A stretch of 64,000 nt of DNA from CAWDCV01 sp963728125 (GCA_963728125.1 CAVSIZ010000019.1:372001-436000), one strand, 5' to 3'; shown: positions 17,819 through 26,849, counted from the stretch's first letter. Translations and numbers: made by a program. The notes: a model not told the origin generated them from the sequence alone.

Positions 17819-17955
17819 GATGTAAAAACCTGACTTTTATTTATGAGCATCAATGAAAATCAATGCGATCCTCATATCGCCCTCAGTATCATTTCCGTCA
17901 AGATGCAAAGTGAGATAAATAAAAATCCAGTTGAGTCTTATTTCTATTTAATGGA
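17819..17955. other. AT-rich foreign patch
   Basis: This stretch has many A/T runs such as TGACTTTTATTTATGAG and AAATAAAAATCC, far below the GC content of the rest of the window. No ORF is seen; it is the upstream region of the fasciclin fragment and probably holds its promoter in the donor. Confidence 0.7.
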
Positions 17956-18039
17956 ACATAGGCCTGTTCGCCAAAGGGGCTCCTAGTGGATCGGACCTGA
18001 CGGGCGAGTCCGGGCGGGAATTCCGGCCGGCTCGGAGGC

Positions 18040-18231
18040 ATGCGAGTCTGGGGCAAGCGCCCTGGTATCTCGATCGCCCTGAGCACCTCCGACCGCGGCC
18101 GGCTGGAGTGCATCGCCAGTAACCGGAACGCCCCGCAGAAGCATGTCTGGCGTGCCGAGATCGTGCTGCTCTCGGCCGAGGGCATTGGCACGGTCGAGAT
18201 CATGTGCCGGACGGGGACGTCGAGGACCTGA
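18040..18231 (+). mobile_element. IS630-type transposase, N-terminal fragment
   Basis: Sixty-three residues match the start of IS630-family transposases: LSTSDRGRLECIASNRNAP, then HVWRAEIVLLSAEGIGTVEI and RTGTSRT, the helix-turn-helix region. A TGA ends it where family members continue with VWRW; VW follows the stop. The DDE catalytic domain is absent, so this is a dead remnant. Confidence 0.8.
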
Positions 18232-18307
18232 GTCTGGTGTGTCCGTCAGGGCGGCGCGCGCCAGCCTTACAGGATCACATCGTCGACCGTGAAGTCAGCC
18301 GTGGTGT

Positions 18308-18396
18308 GCGACCCGCTACGAAAAGACCGCCCGATCCTTCATGGGCGTGCTCTACCTCGCCCGGGCCCTGATTGGCTCAAGCCCGGCCGAACCTAG
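18308..18396 (+). mobile_element. IS5/IS1182-like transposase, C-terminal tail
   Basis: The frame reads ATRYEKTARSFMGVLYLARAL, the well-known end of IS5-type transposases. Restoring one T at about 18371-18373 gives IWLKPGRT and a TAG at 18394. Everything upstream of this tail is missing. It abuts the stop codon of the foreign methyltransferase on the other strand. Confidence 0.75.
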
Positions 18397-19232
18397 GCGG
18401 GCTTGCGGGCCAGGGCCTCGATGACAGTGAGCCGTCCCTCATCCGCGCTTTGCGCGGCGTTGATCTGAAGTTCCTTGATCCGCTCGCCCATGAGCATCTG
18501 GAGCCCGAGCGGCGGCAGCCCATGCTCGTGCAAACGGCGGCGGTTCTCCCGCAAGTCCGGCAGAACCTCGTCTGTCTTGTCGCGGAAGATCACGATCTCA
18601 AAGCCTGCCGCAAGAACCTGCTCCCGTGTCTCGTCAGGCGACGAGAGAAAGCTCGCCGCCGACCCCGCCGCCCAGGGCAGCGGATAGTCGGGCTCGCCTC
18701 TCGGCCCCGCGCCGTAGTGGGAGAAGGCGAACACCGCCCCCGGGCGAAGCACGCGAAGCGCCTCGGCATAGAAGCGCCGCTTGTCTTCAATGTTCATCGC
18801 CACGTTCTCGGAGTAGGCCCGGTCGAACGCGTTCTCCGCGAAGGGCAGATCCAACGCACTGCCCTCCACAACGCGCACGCATTCGGAGAGGCCAGTTGCC
18901 GCGTTCAGCTCCTCCGCCGCCCGACAGAACTCCGGTGTCAGGTCAAGCGAGGTGACATGGCAGCCAAAGCGGGCTGCGATCCAGCGCGCAGGCCCGCCGA
19001 TCCCGCCGCCGATGTCGAGGATGCGCTCGCCAGGGCGAGGTTCGAGGAGCGCCACCATCTCTTGTGTCGCCTTCAGCCCCCGGCCGTGGAAGTGGTCCAG
19101 CGGGGCGAGCGCATCGGGCGTGATCGGGCCGGTCTTGCCGTCCCGTGCGGCCCTGAGCGCGGCAAGGATCCGGGCCGCGATGCCCTCACTGGCGTAGTGG
19201 TCTTGGACCTGGTGGCTGGCCGCTGCGTCCAT
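18393..19232 (-). CDS. Class I SAM-dependent methyltransferase (foreign-looking)
   Basis: About 279 residues. HYASEGIAARILAAL is followed by the SAM-binding loop ILDIGGGIGGPARWIA, then SLDLTPEFC and GSALDLPFAENAFDRAYSENV. This is the ubiE/sterol-methyltransferase-like layout used on small metabolites. Wording and composition resemble alphaproteobacterial proteins, and the gene sits between IS remnants. ATG 19232 is the likely start; a run of glycines upstream in the frame is not convincing as protein. The substrate is unknown. Confidence 0.82.
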   Translation of the reverse strand: MDAAASHQVQDHYASEGIAARILAALRAARDGKTGPITPDALAPLDHFHGRGLKATQEMVALLEPRPGERILDIGGGIGGPARWIAARFGCHVTSLDLTPEFCRAAEELNAATGLSECVRVVEGSALDLPFAENAFDRAYSENVAMNIEDKRRFYAEALRVLRPGAVFAFSHYGAGPRGEPDYPLPWAAGSAASFLSSPDETREQVLAAGFEIVIFRDKTDEVLPDLRENRRRLHEHGLPPLGLQMLMGERIKELQINAAQSADEGRLTVIEALARKPA

Positions 19233-19318
19233 GTTCTGGCCCCCTGCTGAGCCGCCGCCACCGCCGCCGTCCGGCGTCACGATCCCGCCGTATCGCTTCT
19301 AGCGGGCAGCCTGACCCT

Positions 19319-19387
19319 GATTTTACCCACATGGGTAAAATCCCTGGTTGCTCGTCTGCGACCGGGGATTTTGTGGATGTCCACAAA
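19319..19387. repeat. Two perfect palindromes
   Basis: GATTTTACCCA-CA-TGGGTAAAATC (19319-19342) has perfect 11-bp arms. TTTGTGGA-TG-TCCACAAA (19370-19387) has perfect 8-bp arms. Both have 2-bp centres and lie just upstream of the methyltransferase. They could be operators for that gene or recombinase/resolvase sites of the incoming element. Confidence 0.8.
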
Positions 19388-19506
19388 CCCCCCAGCGGCG
19401 GGTAGTGTCTCAGTTTGAAATCCATCGCCCGTGAGAGCGGGCTTGACGGACGGCTCGCGCATGCTTGCGAATGTAGTAGGCTCCGAAGGTGGCAGCGGAG
19501 GCTCAC

Positions 19507-19791
19507 ATGGCCCTTGTGCTGTTTTTCACGCTAGGCGCCGCTTGCGCCATGGCCTTGAGCGTGGCGGCCATAATTCTTGGCCTTCAATGGATTACCACTT
19601 ACCCTTACCGACTAGGCTGGCGCGCTCACTCCGGCCCCATTGGAAAGCAGATCCCCAACGGTGACCCTCGGCTCAGAACCAGGTGGCGTCCCGGCGGTAG
19701 CCGGCGGCCCCATGGCCGGCGGGATGTGATGCACGGTCGCCGTCGAGCCGCCCGTTTATGCCTTCATCCGGTCAGGCTTCGCGTCGCCTAA
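19507..19791 (+). CDS. Small membrane protein, probably chimeric
   Basis: A 94-residue ORF beginning MALVLFFTLGAACAMALSVA with one clear membrane helix (about residues 3-30), then YPYRLGWRAHSGPIGKQIPN. The last third is Arg-rich and looks like non-coding read-through. It lies at the right edge of the foreign segment, may be a truncated gene, and has no family I recognise. Confidence 0.35.
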   Translation: MALVLFFTLGAACAMALSVAAIILGLQWITTYPYRLGWRAHSGPIGKQIPNGDPRLRTRWRPGGSRRPHGRRDVMHGRRRAARLCLHPVRLRVA

Positions 19792-20118
19792 CGTCGGAGG
19801 CCCGTACCGAGAACGGCCGGAACCGCCCCAGTTTTTTGGGACGGGCACACATGACCCCTGACTGCAGTCGGATTTCTCCCCTGGTGAAATTTCGGGGTCT
19901 GTCGGGGCCTGAAGGCCGGGATGCGGGCCGATACGGGCCGATTCCGGCTGCTGCTGCCGGGCAGCGACCTTCACTCGCAAGGCCAAGTCATCGCCGCATT
20001 GATCGCCCGTGCGACCAGGCTCGGCGGGGGTGACCGTAACAACACCTTGGGTGGCTTCTTTCCGCTGTCGAACGGGCGAATCGTGAAGGCATTCGCTCCT
20101 CGACGAAAGGGGACGGCC
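19792..20118. other. Gap with no recognisable gene
   Basis: Nothing coding is supported. It contains GAAATTTCGGGG and other low-complexity tracts and forms the transition from the foreign segment back to host-like sequence before the lipoprotein gene. Confidence 0.5.
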
Positions 20119-20745
20119 ATGAACCGCTCCGGAATTGGCCTCGCCATCACCTCGCTCATCCTCGCCGCCGGGGTCGGGCTCACGGCCTGCTCGCAGCCCG
20201 CGCCGACGCCGACTCCCGGCCCGTCGGCGGAGCCTGCCAGCTCCCCGACCCAGGACGCACGCGCCGCGGCTCCGACACAGGACGCAGCCGCCGCGGCAGC
20301 CCCGATCGCCGCCGCACCCGCGCAGCAGGCCGCTCGCCCCAACCCGGCGACCCCGGACAGTTCGTTGGCCGATGGTCGCCACCCGGCTCGAATCACCGCC
20401 GTCCTTCCCCGCGGCGAGCAGGTGACGATCGATGTGGTGCAGTTCTTCCAAGGCGACGCAGCTACCGAGGCGGCGCGAGCCGACGGTTCGACCGACCTGC
20501 CACCCCCCAACGACCACTGGATCCGCAACGTCAACCCCCGGCTGCGGTCGTTGATGGTCGCCCCAGACGCACCCATCACGGTCAACTCACTGTCATCGGA
20601 CGAGACCGGCGATAGCCAGACCAACACCACCATCTCCTTGCCGAAGCTGGCGTCATACGACGACGTCCAGGTCTCGTACTCCCTCTTCTGGGTAACCACC
20701 CAGAACGGCATCGTGACCGGCATCGCCGAGCAGTGGAGGCCCTGA
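20119..20745 (+). CDS. Secreted lipoprotein of unknown function
   Basis: A 208-residue protein. The signal sequence ends in the lipobox LTAC with Cys25 as the lipidated residue, followed by a Pro/Ala/Thr-rich linker to about residue 75 and a compact domain HPARITAVLPRGEQVTIDVVQFF through NGIVTGIAEQWRP. The linker is typical of envelope lipoproteins in actinobacteria; the domain is not one I can name. The start is supported by AAAGGGGA eight bases upstream. Confidence 0.85.
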   Translation: MNRSGIGLAITSLILAAGVGLTACSQPAPTPTPGPSAEPASSPTQDARAAAPTQDAAAAAAPIAAAPAQQAARPNPATPDSSLADGRHPARITAVLPRGEQVTIDVVQFFQGDAATEAARADGSTDLPPPNDHWIRNVNPRLRSLMVAPDAPITVNSLSSDETGDSQTNTTISLPKLASYDDVQVSYSLFWVTTQNGIVTGIAEQWRP

Positions 20746-20872
20746 CCATCCGTGGCCGTTCGCCATCAATTCTCTCCCGGTGAACTCTGGGCGTGCTACT
20801 CCTCGCGCCGCCGCTGACGGCGTGAGACGCTGACTACCAGGGTCGAGCCTCTCCAGCCATGGAGGCCGACCC

Positions 20873-21079
20873 TTGCGTCGTTCAGATCCCACCCGCTGCC
20901 GCGCGATGGTGAGCGCGGACGGGCACCGCGTCGAGCCGATCCTGGTGCAGCGGTCGCTGCGTCGCCCGCCACGACCTGCGTTGCGGGTCACGTGGCGCGG
21001 CTATTTCCTCGCGGACTGCTCGACTGTCGCCGAGGTCGCAGCGCTCGTTGATCTCGCGACGCTGGACGTGGCTGCGTGA
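20873..21079 (+). CDS. Small hypothetical protein
   Basis: A 68-residue basic ORF starting at TTG and ending YFLADCSTVAEVAALVDLATL. The tail resembles short conserved actinobacterial proteins with a 'LADC...VAE...DLATLV' ending. It overlaps the 3' end of the convergent phosphoesterase gene by 92 bp. No function is known, and the start is uncertain. Confidence 0.45.
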   Translation: MRRSDPTRCRAMVSADGHRVEPILVQRSLRRPPRPALRVTWRGYFLADCSTVAEVAALVDLATLDVAA

Positions 21080-22553
21080 CGTCGACGTGGCGGATCACAC
21101 GCCGCGTGGCGGCGTCGTCGTCCCCGGGCTCGGGGGCGATGCGACGCACGATCTCGGCCGACGTCAGACCGATGCCGCCGAGGGTGAGCTCGTCCCAGGC
21201 TTCGAGGCGCCGGCTCGACCGGTCGAGGTACAGCACCGACATCTGCAATTCCTTCGGTTTCTCGCCTTCCAGGCCGCGCAACCCCGCCCCGCCCGTCGAC
21301 CCCTGCACCATGAGCTGAGTGCCGGACTCCAACTGCTCGACCGACCGTTCGTGGACGTGGCCGGCAAGGATGAGCGGCACCAGCCCGGCAAGCGCCGGCG
21401 CCATCGTCGGATCGTGGACCAGAGCAATGTGGGGCGGCGGCTCCTGACGTCGTACGACCCGCGCGAGCGCCTCAGCCTCACGGTCGAGCAGCTGCTCGTC
21501 CCGCCGGCCCTCCGTGCGATTGGGCGTGAACCGGGGGTCTCCGGTTCCGACGAAGCGCAGGCCGGCGACCTCGGCGGTCGAGCCGTCGTCGAGGACGACC
21601 GCGTTCGGTTGGGCCGCGACGGCGGCCTGCACCGCGGCCGAGTCGTGGTTGCCGCGTATCCAGACGTACGGCACTCCGAGCGTGGGGATCTGGCGGGCGT
21701 ACTGCTGACCCTCGAGCGCCAGACCACGGTCGGTGAAATCGCCGGTGTCGACGACAACGTCGATCGAGTACTGCCGCACGACGGAGTGCATGACTCCCCA
21801 CGCCGACGGGTTGAGGTGCAGGTCGGACACGTGCAGGACCCGGACCGTCGAGTCGTCCGGCGAGAACGTCGGGAGCGTCGATGCTGCCTGGTACAGCTCG
21901 CTCACGTTCGTGACGATCTTGGCGAGCTCCGCTTCGTACTGCGCGAAGTCGGACACAACGCTCCGCGCAGTCCCCACCACCGCCGGCGCCGACACGAGGA
22001 GACCCTCGAAGCGCGGTTCGGCGATGGACCCTTCGTCGAAAGACAGCCGGGCCACGCCGCCCGCGCCGAGCAATGTCGCCGCAGCGAGGCCAGCCGCCAG
22101 GAGGGCGCGCCACCGCATTCGCCACGCCAGCAGCGTGATGACTGCGGCGCCGAACACGGCGGAGACCAGCCCACGAACGAGCAGCACGATGACCCCGCTG
22201 CGCAGCTCGCTCGTCACGCTGGCACCGACACCGCGCAGCGACGACGGGTTGTTCACGATGTCCCGCGCAGCGTCGCTGTCGATCTCCACCACGTCGACGC
22301 GCAGCTGCAGCGGACCGTCGTGACTGTCCACCGTGAGTGAGCCCAGGGGCGGGATGTCGACCCGGGTGTCCCCGGTCCAGGACGGCACGAGCGAGAGGTG
22401 GGTATGGAACGGCCCCACCTGCTCGTCGACCTGGGCACCGAGAACCAGCCCGATCCAGGCACCGATCGTGGCCACAATGACCAGGGCGACGTAGCGCAGT
22501 AGCGGCGGTCCGGTCGAGGTCACCAGTCGGCGGAACGTGGGCAGGGAGAACAC
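20988..22553 (-). CDS. Membrane-anchored calcineurin-type metallophosphoesterase
   Basis: A 521-residue protein. An N-terminal membrane helix (LLRYVALVIVATIGAWIGLV) leads to an outer region, two further hydrophobic segments around residues 145-190, then the phosphoesterase domain with VLHVSDLHLNP, VDTGDFTDRG, WIRGNHDS and AGHVHE, the four metal-binding motifs. The substrate is unknown; similar proteins act on envelope phosphodiesters. GTG 22553 was chosen because the frame further upstream only overlaps the divergent zincin gene. The last 40 residues are basic and low in complexity. Confidence 0.88.
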   Translation of the reverse strand: MFSLPTFRRLVTSTGPPLLRYVALVIVATIGAWIGLVLGAQVDEQVGPFHTHLSLVPSWTGDTRVDIPPLGSLTVDSHDGPLQLRVDVVEIDSDAARDIVNNPSSLRGVGASVTSELRSGVIVLLVRGLVSAVFGAAVITLLAWRMRWRALLAAGLAAATLLGAGGVARLSFDEGSIAEPRFEGLLVSAPAVVGTARSVVSDFAQYEAELAKIVTNVSELYQAASTLPTFSPDDSTVRVLHVSDLHLNPSAWGVMHSVVRQYSIDVVVDTGDFTDRGLALEGQQYARQIPTLGVPYVWIRGNHDSAAVQAAVAAQPNAVVLDDGSTAEVAGLRFVGTGDPRFTPNRTEGRRDEQLLDREAEALARVVRRQEPPPHIALVHDPTMAPALAGLVPLILAGHVHERSVEQLESGTQLMVQGSTGGAGLRGLEGEKPKELQMSVLYLDRSSRRLEAWDELTLGGIGLTSAEIVRRIAPEPGDDDAATRRVIRHVDVTQPRPASRDQRALRPRRQSSSPRGNSRAT

Positions 22554-22617
22554 AGTCGCTTCATTGTGCGTGCTCGACGTGGCTGCCGAGCCCCTACCGT
22601 GGGGAATCGTGCTGCAG

Positions 22618-22959
22618 ATGAGTCGCCGCGACTTCGAGGGCCTGGTCGCCGACGCGCTCGACGCCATCCCGCCTGAGCTCGCCAGCCTCATGAGCAACGT
22701 CGTCGTCCTCGTCGAGGATGAGCCGCCCGAGGAGGATCCCCACCTGCTTGGCGTGTACGACGGCGTGCCCCTGACCGAGCGGGGGGAGTGGTACGGCGGC
22801 GTTTTGCCCGACCGGATCACGATCTTCATGGGGCCGACGCTGCGTTCCTGCGATGACCCGCAGGACATCGTCGACGAGGTGCACATCACCGTCGTGCACG
22901 AGATAGCCCATCACTTCGGCATCGACGATGACCGCCTGCACGAGCTGGGGTACGACTGA
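22618..22959 (+). CDS. Zincin-like metallopeptidase family protein
   Basis: A 113-residue protein with the complete motif VHEIAHHFGIDDDRLHELGY, where HExxH binds zinc. It opens with SRRDFEGLVADALDAIPPEL, typical of this small actinobacterial and proteobacterial zincin family. No signal peptide, so cytoplasmic. The ATG is preferred over GTG 22609 on spacing from GGGGAA. It is divergent from the phosphoesterase gene with a 64-bp gap. Confidence 0.9.
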   Translation: MSRRDFEGLVADALDAIPPELASLMSNVVVLVEDEPPEEDPHLLGVYDGVPLTERGEWYGGVLPDRITIFMGPTLRSCDDPQDIVDEVHITVVHEIAHHFGIDDDRLHELGYD

Positions 22960-22997
22960 CCCGAGAACCCTTTCCGCCTCAGCGACGTACGGGGAAT

Positions 22998-25039
22998 ATG
23001 ACGACTACGGGGGACCGTCAATCACTGGACGAACCACCGCCGCTGGTCCGCGGTGAGCCCATCCGCGGGTGGGCGTTCAGCGAGCTGCGTGGCGACCAGC
23101 TCCAGGAGGTCGAGCTCGCCGCTGATATTCAAGTCGGCGGGCTGCTGCATGAGCTCCACGACTTCGGGCCGACCTCCCGCGACTCCGACGTCTTCTTCCC
23201 CGATGAGACGTCGGTACCGCCCGACGGCATCGCGACCGGCCAGATCATGTCGAGCGCCGACGGTGTTACCTACTGGGTCGGTGCCGAGGCTCCCCGCGGA
23301 ATCGCGAGTCTTCCGGACGATCCGATCGGCGGTCGCGCACAGCTTCGCCAGACGCAATCATTCATCAAGCGGGACTTCGGTGCATCGCTGTCCTTTACGG
23401 TGAGCGCGGCATTCATCGAAACAACCGACCTGAACGCTGTGCAGGCCCTGCCGTGCCCGGCCGAGCACGAGGACGGATTGTTCTGCGACCTGGTCAAGGG
23501 CGAACTCTTCCTTGACGTCCACGGCTTCACGGTCCCGCCCGCGCCGGACATCATCCCGTTCGACACGTTCTTCCATGTCGCCGGTGGCGCCACCGTGAAC
23601 GGATACGCCGAGAACTGGTCGAGCGAAGCGTGGACGACGCGCTACTCGCAGCGGCAGCTGTGGTCGGTCGAGGACTTCGACTTCGTGATCGACAGTCTCG
23701 AGGGGGCCGTGGAACACTTGGCGTCCCAGTCTCGACCGAGCTGACCATTCGCGACGACGATCCGGCTCCACCCGTCGTGCAGCCGTTCGTTCTCGATCCG
23801 ACGTTCGGCATCGGCGGCAAGGCGACCGCGTCAGGGATCGGTGGGGATCGCTCCTCGATGGCGTTGCAACCCGACGGCAAGGTCGTGCTGGCGGGTGGGG
23901 AGTTCACGGCGTTCGTCCTCGCGCGATTCGATGTCGAAGGCACGCTCGACGAGAGCTTCGGCACCGACGGCATTGTGACGACTGAGATCGGCAGCGAGTT
24001 CTCCATCGAAGAAGCGCTCGGCGTCGCTGTCCAACCCGACGGCAAGATCGTGGCGGTCGGTTACACCGGGAGTGACGTCACCGTCGCCCGGTATCTAACC
24101 GACGGCCAACTCGACGAGGGTTTCGGTACCGAAGGAATCGTGACGGGAATCCTCCCCGGACGTGCCAACGACGTGATCGTTGACTCCGAGGACCGGATCG
24201 TCGTTGTCGGACAGGCTGATGTGGACGATCCGCTGGGCGATGACTTCAGCGACTTCTTCGTTGCACGACTCCTTCCCGATGGACAACCGGACGTCAGCTT
24301 CGGGCTGGCCGGGCAGGTGATCACGGACCTCGGCGGCGTCACCAATGAAGGGCAGAACGTCGTCATCCAGCCCGCCGACGGGAAGATCGTCGTCAGCGGC
24401 TCCACCCGCGCTCCGGGCACCCTCGGGTTCGTCGACGATCACTACACCGATGTGGCGCGCTACACCTCTGAGGGGCAGCTGGACTCGACCTTCGGGGCAG
24501 GCGGCACGCTGACACTCGCGGGCCTGGTCGGGAAGGACCTCGCGATCCAGGACGACGGCCGACTCCTGCTCGTCGGGACCGCGGACACGACACCGCCAGC
24601 TGCGCCGGCCGGCAGCGTCACCGAACTGGCCGTGCTCCGCCTCGAGCCCGGTGGCACGCCTGATACGACGTTCGGAACCGAGGGGACCGCCACCGTCTCG
24701 GTGACCGGGCTCACGTCATCGAACGGCATGCCCGGACGCGACATCGGCTCCGCCATCGCGCTGCAGCCCGACGGGCGCATCGTGGTCGCGGGCTCCGCCA
24801 CCGCTACCGGCTTCAACCTCAAGTTCGCGGTCGCTCGGCTCCTCTCCGACGGCGCGCTCGACACCGACTTCACCGACACCGGCGCGATGACGATCGACTT
24901 CTTCGCCTTCACCGACCTCGCCGAAAGCGTCGCCATCACCACCGACGGCAAGATCGTCGTGTCCGGGCAGGTTCAGAACCCTGGGGAGGTCTACGGCGTG
25001 GCACGACTGGCACCTTCGGACAGCGCTACCGGCAGCTGA
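22998..25039 (+). pseudogene. Beta-rich / delta-60-repeat protein, apparently split by one missing G
   Basis: The first ORF (22998-23744, 248 residues) is beta-rich and ends soon after FDFVIDSLEG. The following frame continues GTLGVPVSTELTIRDDD, which looks like the end of a Calx-beta domain, and then seven or so delta-60 repeats such as LQPDGKVVLAGG, VQPDGKIVAVG and LQPDGRIVVAG with F-G-T-x-G-x-V spacers. Adding one G to the G5 run at 23702-23706 joins them into about 680 residues. No signal peptide is visible, so the 5' end may also be incomplete. Such repeats form beta-propellers in surface proteins. Confidence 0.75.
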
Positions 25040-25403
25040 TCGCCGCAGATTCGCCGTTGGAGGCAAGCGAGCTGTTCAGGCCGTCGACGGCAAGAAGCCG
25101 TCGTAGTTGGCCAGGAATGCCGTGCACCGTCATCCGGCAGCCACCGTGGCGCAACCGCTGCTGGGCCTGCTCGAGGGTGGACAGCCCGATGAGGTCGCAG
25201 AAACGCAAGCCGCTGAGGTCAAGCTGGAGCGCATCACAGCCCACGGCGTGCTGATCCAGTGTTGAAGCGAGGAGCGGAGAGGTGGCGAGATCCAGCTCTC
25301 CGTGGAGGCGCAGTCGCTTGTGCGGCTCGCTCGCATCCACGTCGACGATGAGGCCGGCTGTGGGCGCCAGCAACTCCGCGGCGCTGACAGGAGTCGAAGG
25401 CAT
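25026..25403 (-). CDS. STAS-domain anti-sigma-factor antagonist-like protein
   Basis: A 125-residue STAS protein: KRLRLHGELDLATSPLLAS then LQLDLSGLRFCDLIGLS. In regulatory STAS proteins the phosphorylated serine follows the Asp (DSSGL); here the sequence is CDLIGL, so that Ser is Leu. It may therefore be an antagonist that cannot be switched off by phosphorylation, or a non-canonical scaffold. ATG 25403 has GGAGGG upstream. Divergent from the GAF-ANTAR gene. Confidence 0.85.
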   Translation of the reverse strand: MPSTPVSAAELLAPTAGLIVDVDASEPHKRLRLHGELDLATSPLLASTLDQHAVGCDALQLDLSGLRFCDLIGLSTLEQAQQRLRHGGCRMTVHGIPGQLRRLLAVDGLNSSLASNGESAAISCR

Positions 25404-25451
25404 GCGTCCCTCCGAGGAACCCTTTGCCCACGCCCTCGGCGAACCCAGAGG

Positions 25452-25484
25452 TGGGACAACGTCACGACCAGAGCTGTTGTCCCA
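25452..25484. promoter_or_regulatory. Inverted repeat in the STAS / GAF-ANTAR divergent region
   Basis: TGGGACAAC (25452-25460) and GTTGTCCCA (25476-25484) are perfect 9-bp inverted arms with a 15-bp centre, giving a 24-bp centre-to-centre spacing. The position, about 50 bp upstream of the STAS start, suits an operator. Confidence 0.55.
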
Positions 25485-25558
25485 ACCCCGCGAAAAGAGT
25501 ACGTCACTGCCCTCGGATTGGCACCCCAAGATGCGTACCACGGGACGGGATGCGATCG

Positions 25559-25584
25559 GTTACTCGCTCGGTGTCTCGGGGTAC
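25559..25584 (+). promoter_or_regulatory. SigB/SigF-like promoter candidate
   Basis: GTTA, 16 bp, GGGTAC, about 97 bp upstream of the GAF-ANTAR start. It resembles the actinobacterial stress-sigma consensus GTTT-N15-17-GGGTA. Confidence 0.45.
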
Positions 25585-25680
25585 GGTGGTCGTGCCGTCG
25601 ATTCGTCGCGCATCGTCAGCCACGGCGTTTGCCGTCCTCGGTTTCTACTCAACCGGCTCACGCCCGGATCGGCTGTTGCC

Positions 25681-26502
25681 ATGGCTGGCATGGATCGTCC
25701 TTCGCTCGATGGCAAGTCCACCCCCGATCTCGTCGAGACGTTCGGCGCCCTGCAATCGCTGCTTCTGCGCACGCAGAGCGTCAACATCTTCCTGGTCGAG
25801 CTGGCTCGGCTGGCCGCCGGCGTGGTGCACCCACCCGCCTCATGCGGAATCACCGTCCGCCGCGACGGTCAGCCGCTCACGGTCGCAAGCAGCGATGAGC
25901 GAGCCGAGCAGGTGGACGAGGTCCAGTACGGCGCGGACCGCGGTCCCTGCTTGGAAAGCATGCGCACCGGCGCGATCATGGATGTGCCGGATCTCCGCGC
26001 GGAGTCGCGCTGGCCGGAGTACCGCGCACATGCGTTGCAGCAGGGGATCCTGTCCTCGCTATCGCTGCCGTTGACGGTCGAGGACAGCACCGTTGGCGCC
26101 ATGAATCTGTACGGCTTCGGCCGGCACACGTTCACGCCTGCGGTGCGCCATCACGCCGAGACGTTCGCCGTTCAGGCGGCTGCTGGGCTCACCCTCGTGC
26201 TGCGCAACGTCACTCAGGCCGAGGAGAGCGAGCAGCTCGAGCAGGCGCTGGCGTCCCGGACCATCATCGACCAGGCGCTGGGGATCCTCATGGCACAGCA
26301 GCGGTGTAGCGCTGACGAGGCATTCGCCCTGTTGCGCGCCCAATCACAGAACAACAACCGCAAGCTCCGCGACGTTGCTGGTGATCTCATCACCGATGTC
26401 AGCGGCCAGCCGCCCCACAACGGCCCATCCTTCGTCCGTCGACCGGCGAGCGCGTCGTCGTCAGGCGGCCGCGCGACGGTTGCGCAAGCGGGGAACGCGT
26501 GA
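25681..26502 (+). CDS. GAF and ANTAR domain protein
   Basis: A 273-residue cytoplasmic regulator. A GAF sensor domain spans about residues 25-170 (VQYGADRGPCLESMRTG, LSSLSLPLTVEDSTVGAMNLYG) and an ANTAR RNA-binding domain follows (IIDQALGILMAQQRCSADEAF, NNNRKLRDVAGDLI). Such proteins sense small molecules or redox and act on RNA hairpins near terminators. It pairs divergently with a STAS protein, and a stress-type promoter lies upstream. Its 3' end overlaps the next gene on the other strand. Confidence 0.92.
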   Translation: MAGMDRPSLDGKSTPDLVETFGALQSLLLRTQSVNIFLVELARLAAGVVHPPASCGITVRRDGQPLTVASSDERAEQVDEVQYGADRGPCLESMRTGAIMDVPDLRAESRWPEYRAHALQQGILSSLSLPLTVEDSTVGAMNLYGFGRHTFTPAVRHHAETFAVQAAAGLTLVLRNVTQAEESEQLEQALASRTIIDQALGILMAQQRCSADEAFALLRAQSQNNNRKLRDVAGDLITDVSGQPPHNGPSFVRRPASASSSGGRATVAQAGNA

Positions 26503-26694
26503 ACGGCGGTGGCTGGGCAACGTCGAGACCGTTGCCCCCTCCCGCTCCACGGCCGGCACCGGCGTGGGCACGAGCGGCGGCAGCGCGGCGCGCACCGGTG
26601 TTACCTGGTAGAGGCGTTCCTCGACCCAGCACATGATCAGTGGAAACGCAAAGATCGCGGGCACGAAGACGACCAAAACGATCCCGACCAGCAT
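26461..26694 (-). CDS. Small single-span membrane protein
   Basis: A 77-residue protein: LVGIVLVVFVPAIFAFPLIM forms one membrane helix, then WVEERLYQVTP and a Pro- and Arg-rich tail. GGGGGAG lies six bases before the ATG. A similar 43-residue gene lies just upstream on the same strand, so the two are probably tandem relatives. Function unknown. Confidence 0.6.
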   Translation of the reverse strand: MLVGIVLVVFVPAIFAFPLIMCWVEERLYQVTPVRAALPPLVPTPVPAVEREGATVSTLPSHRRSRVPRLRNRRAAA

Positions 26695-26849
26695 CGCAGC
26701 TCCCCCTGGATCCGGCGGTGTCGCCAGGGAAGGCCGGATCCCGCACAGGACATGGTGCCATTGAGACCGTTGCGATGCATGTGCTGGGATTGTTGCGATT
26801 GTGACACAAGTTGTCACGCGTCGGACCTAGCCGGTTACCCCACGTTCAC

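Noticed and set aside
18040..18240. In-frame TGA in the IS630 fragment considered as a selenocysteine or readthrough site
   Set aside because: The downstream transposase is missing, so this is ordinary decay.
19788..19794. GCCTAAC looked like the inverse core of an integron attC site near the foreign methyltransferase
   Set aside because: No matching GTTRRRY follows within 150 bp and no folded arms are seen.
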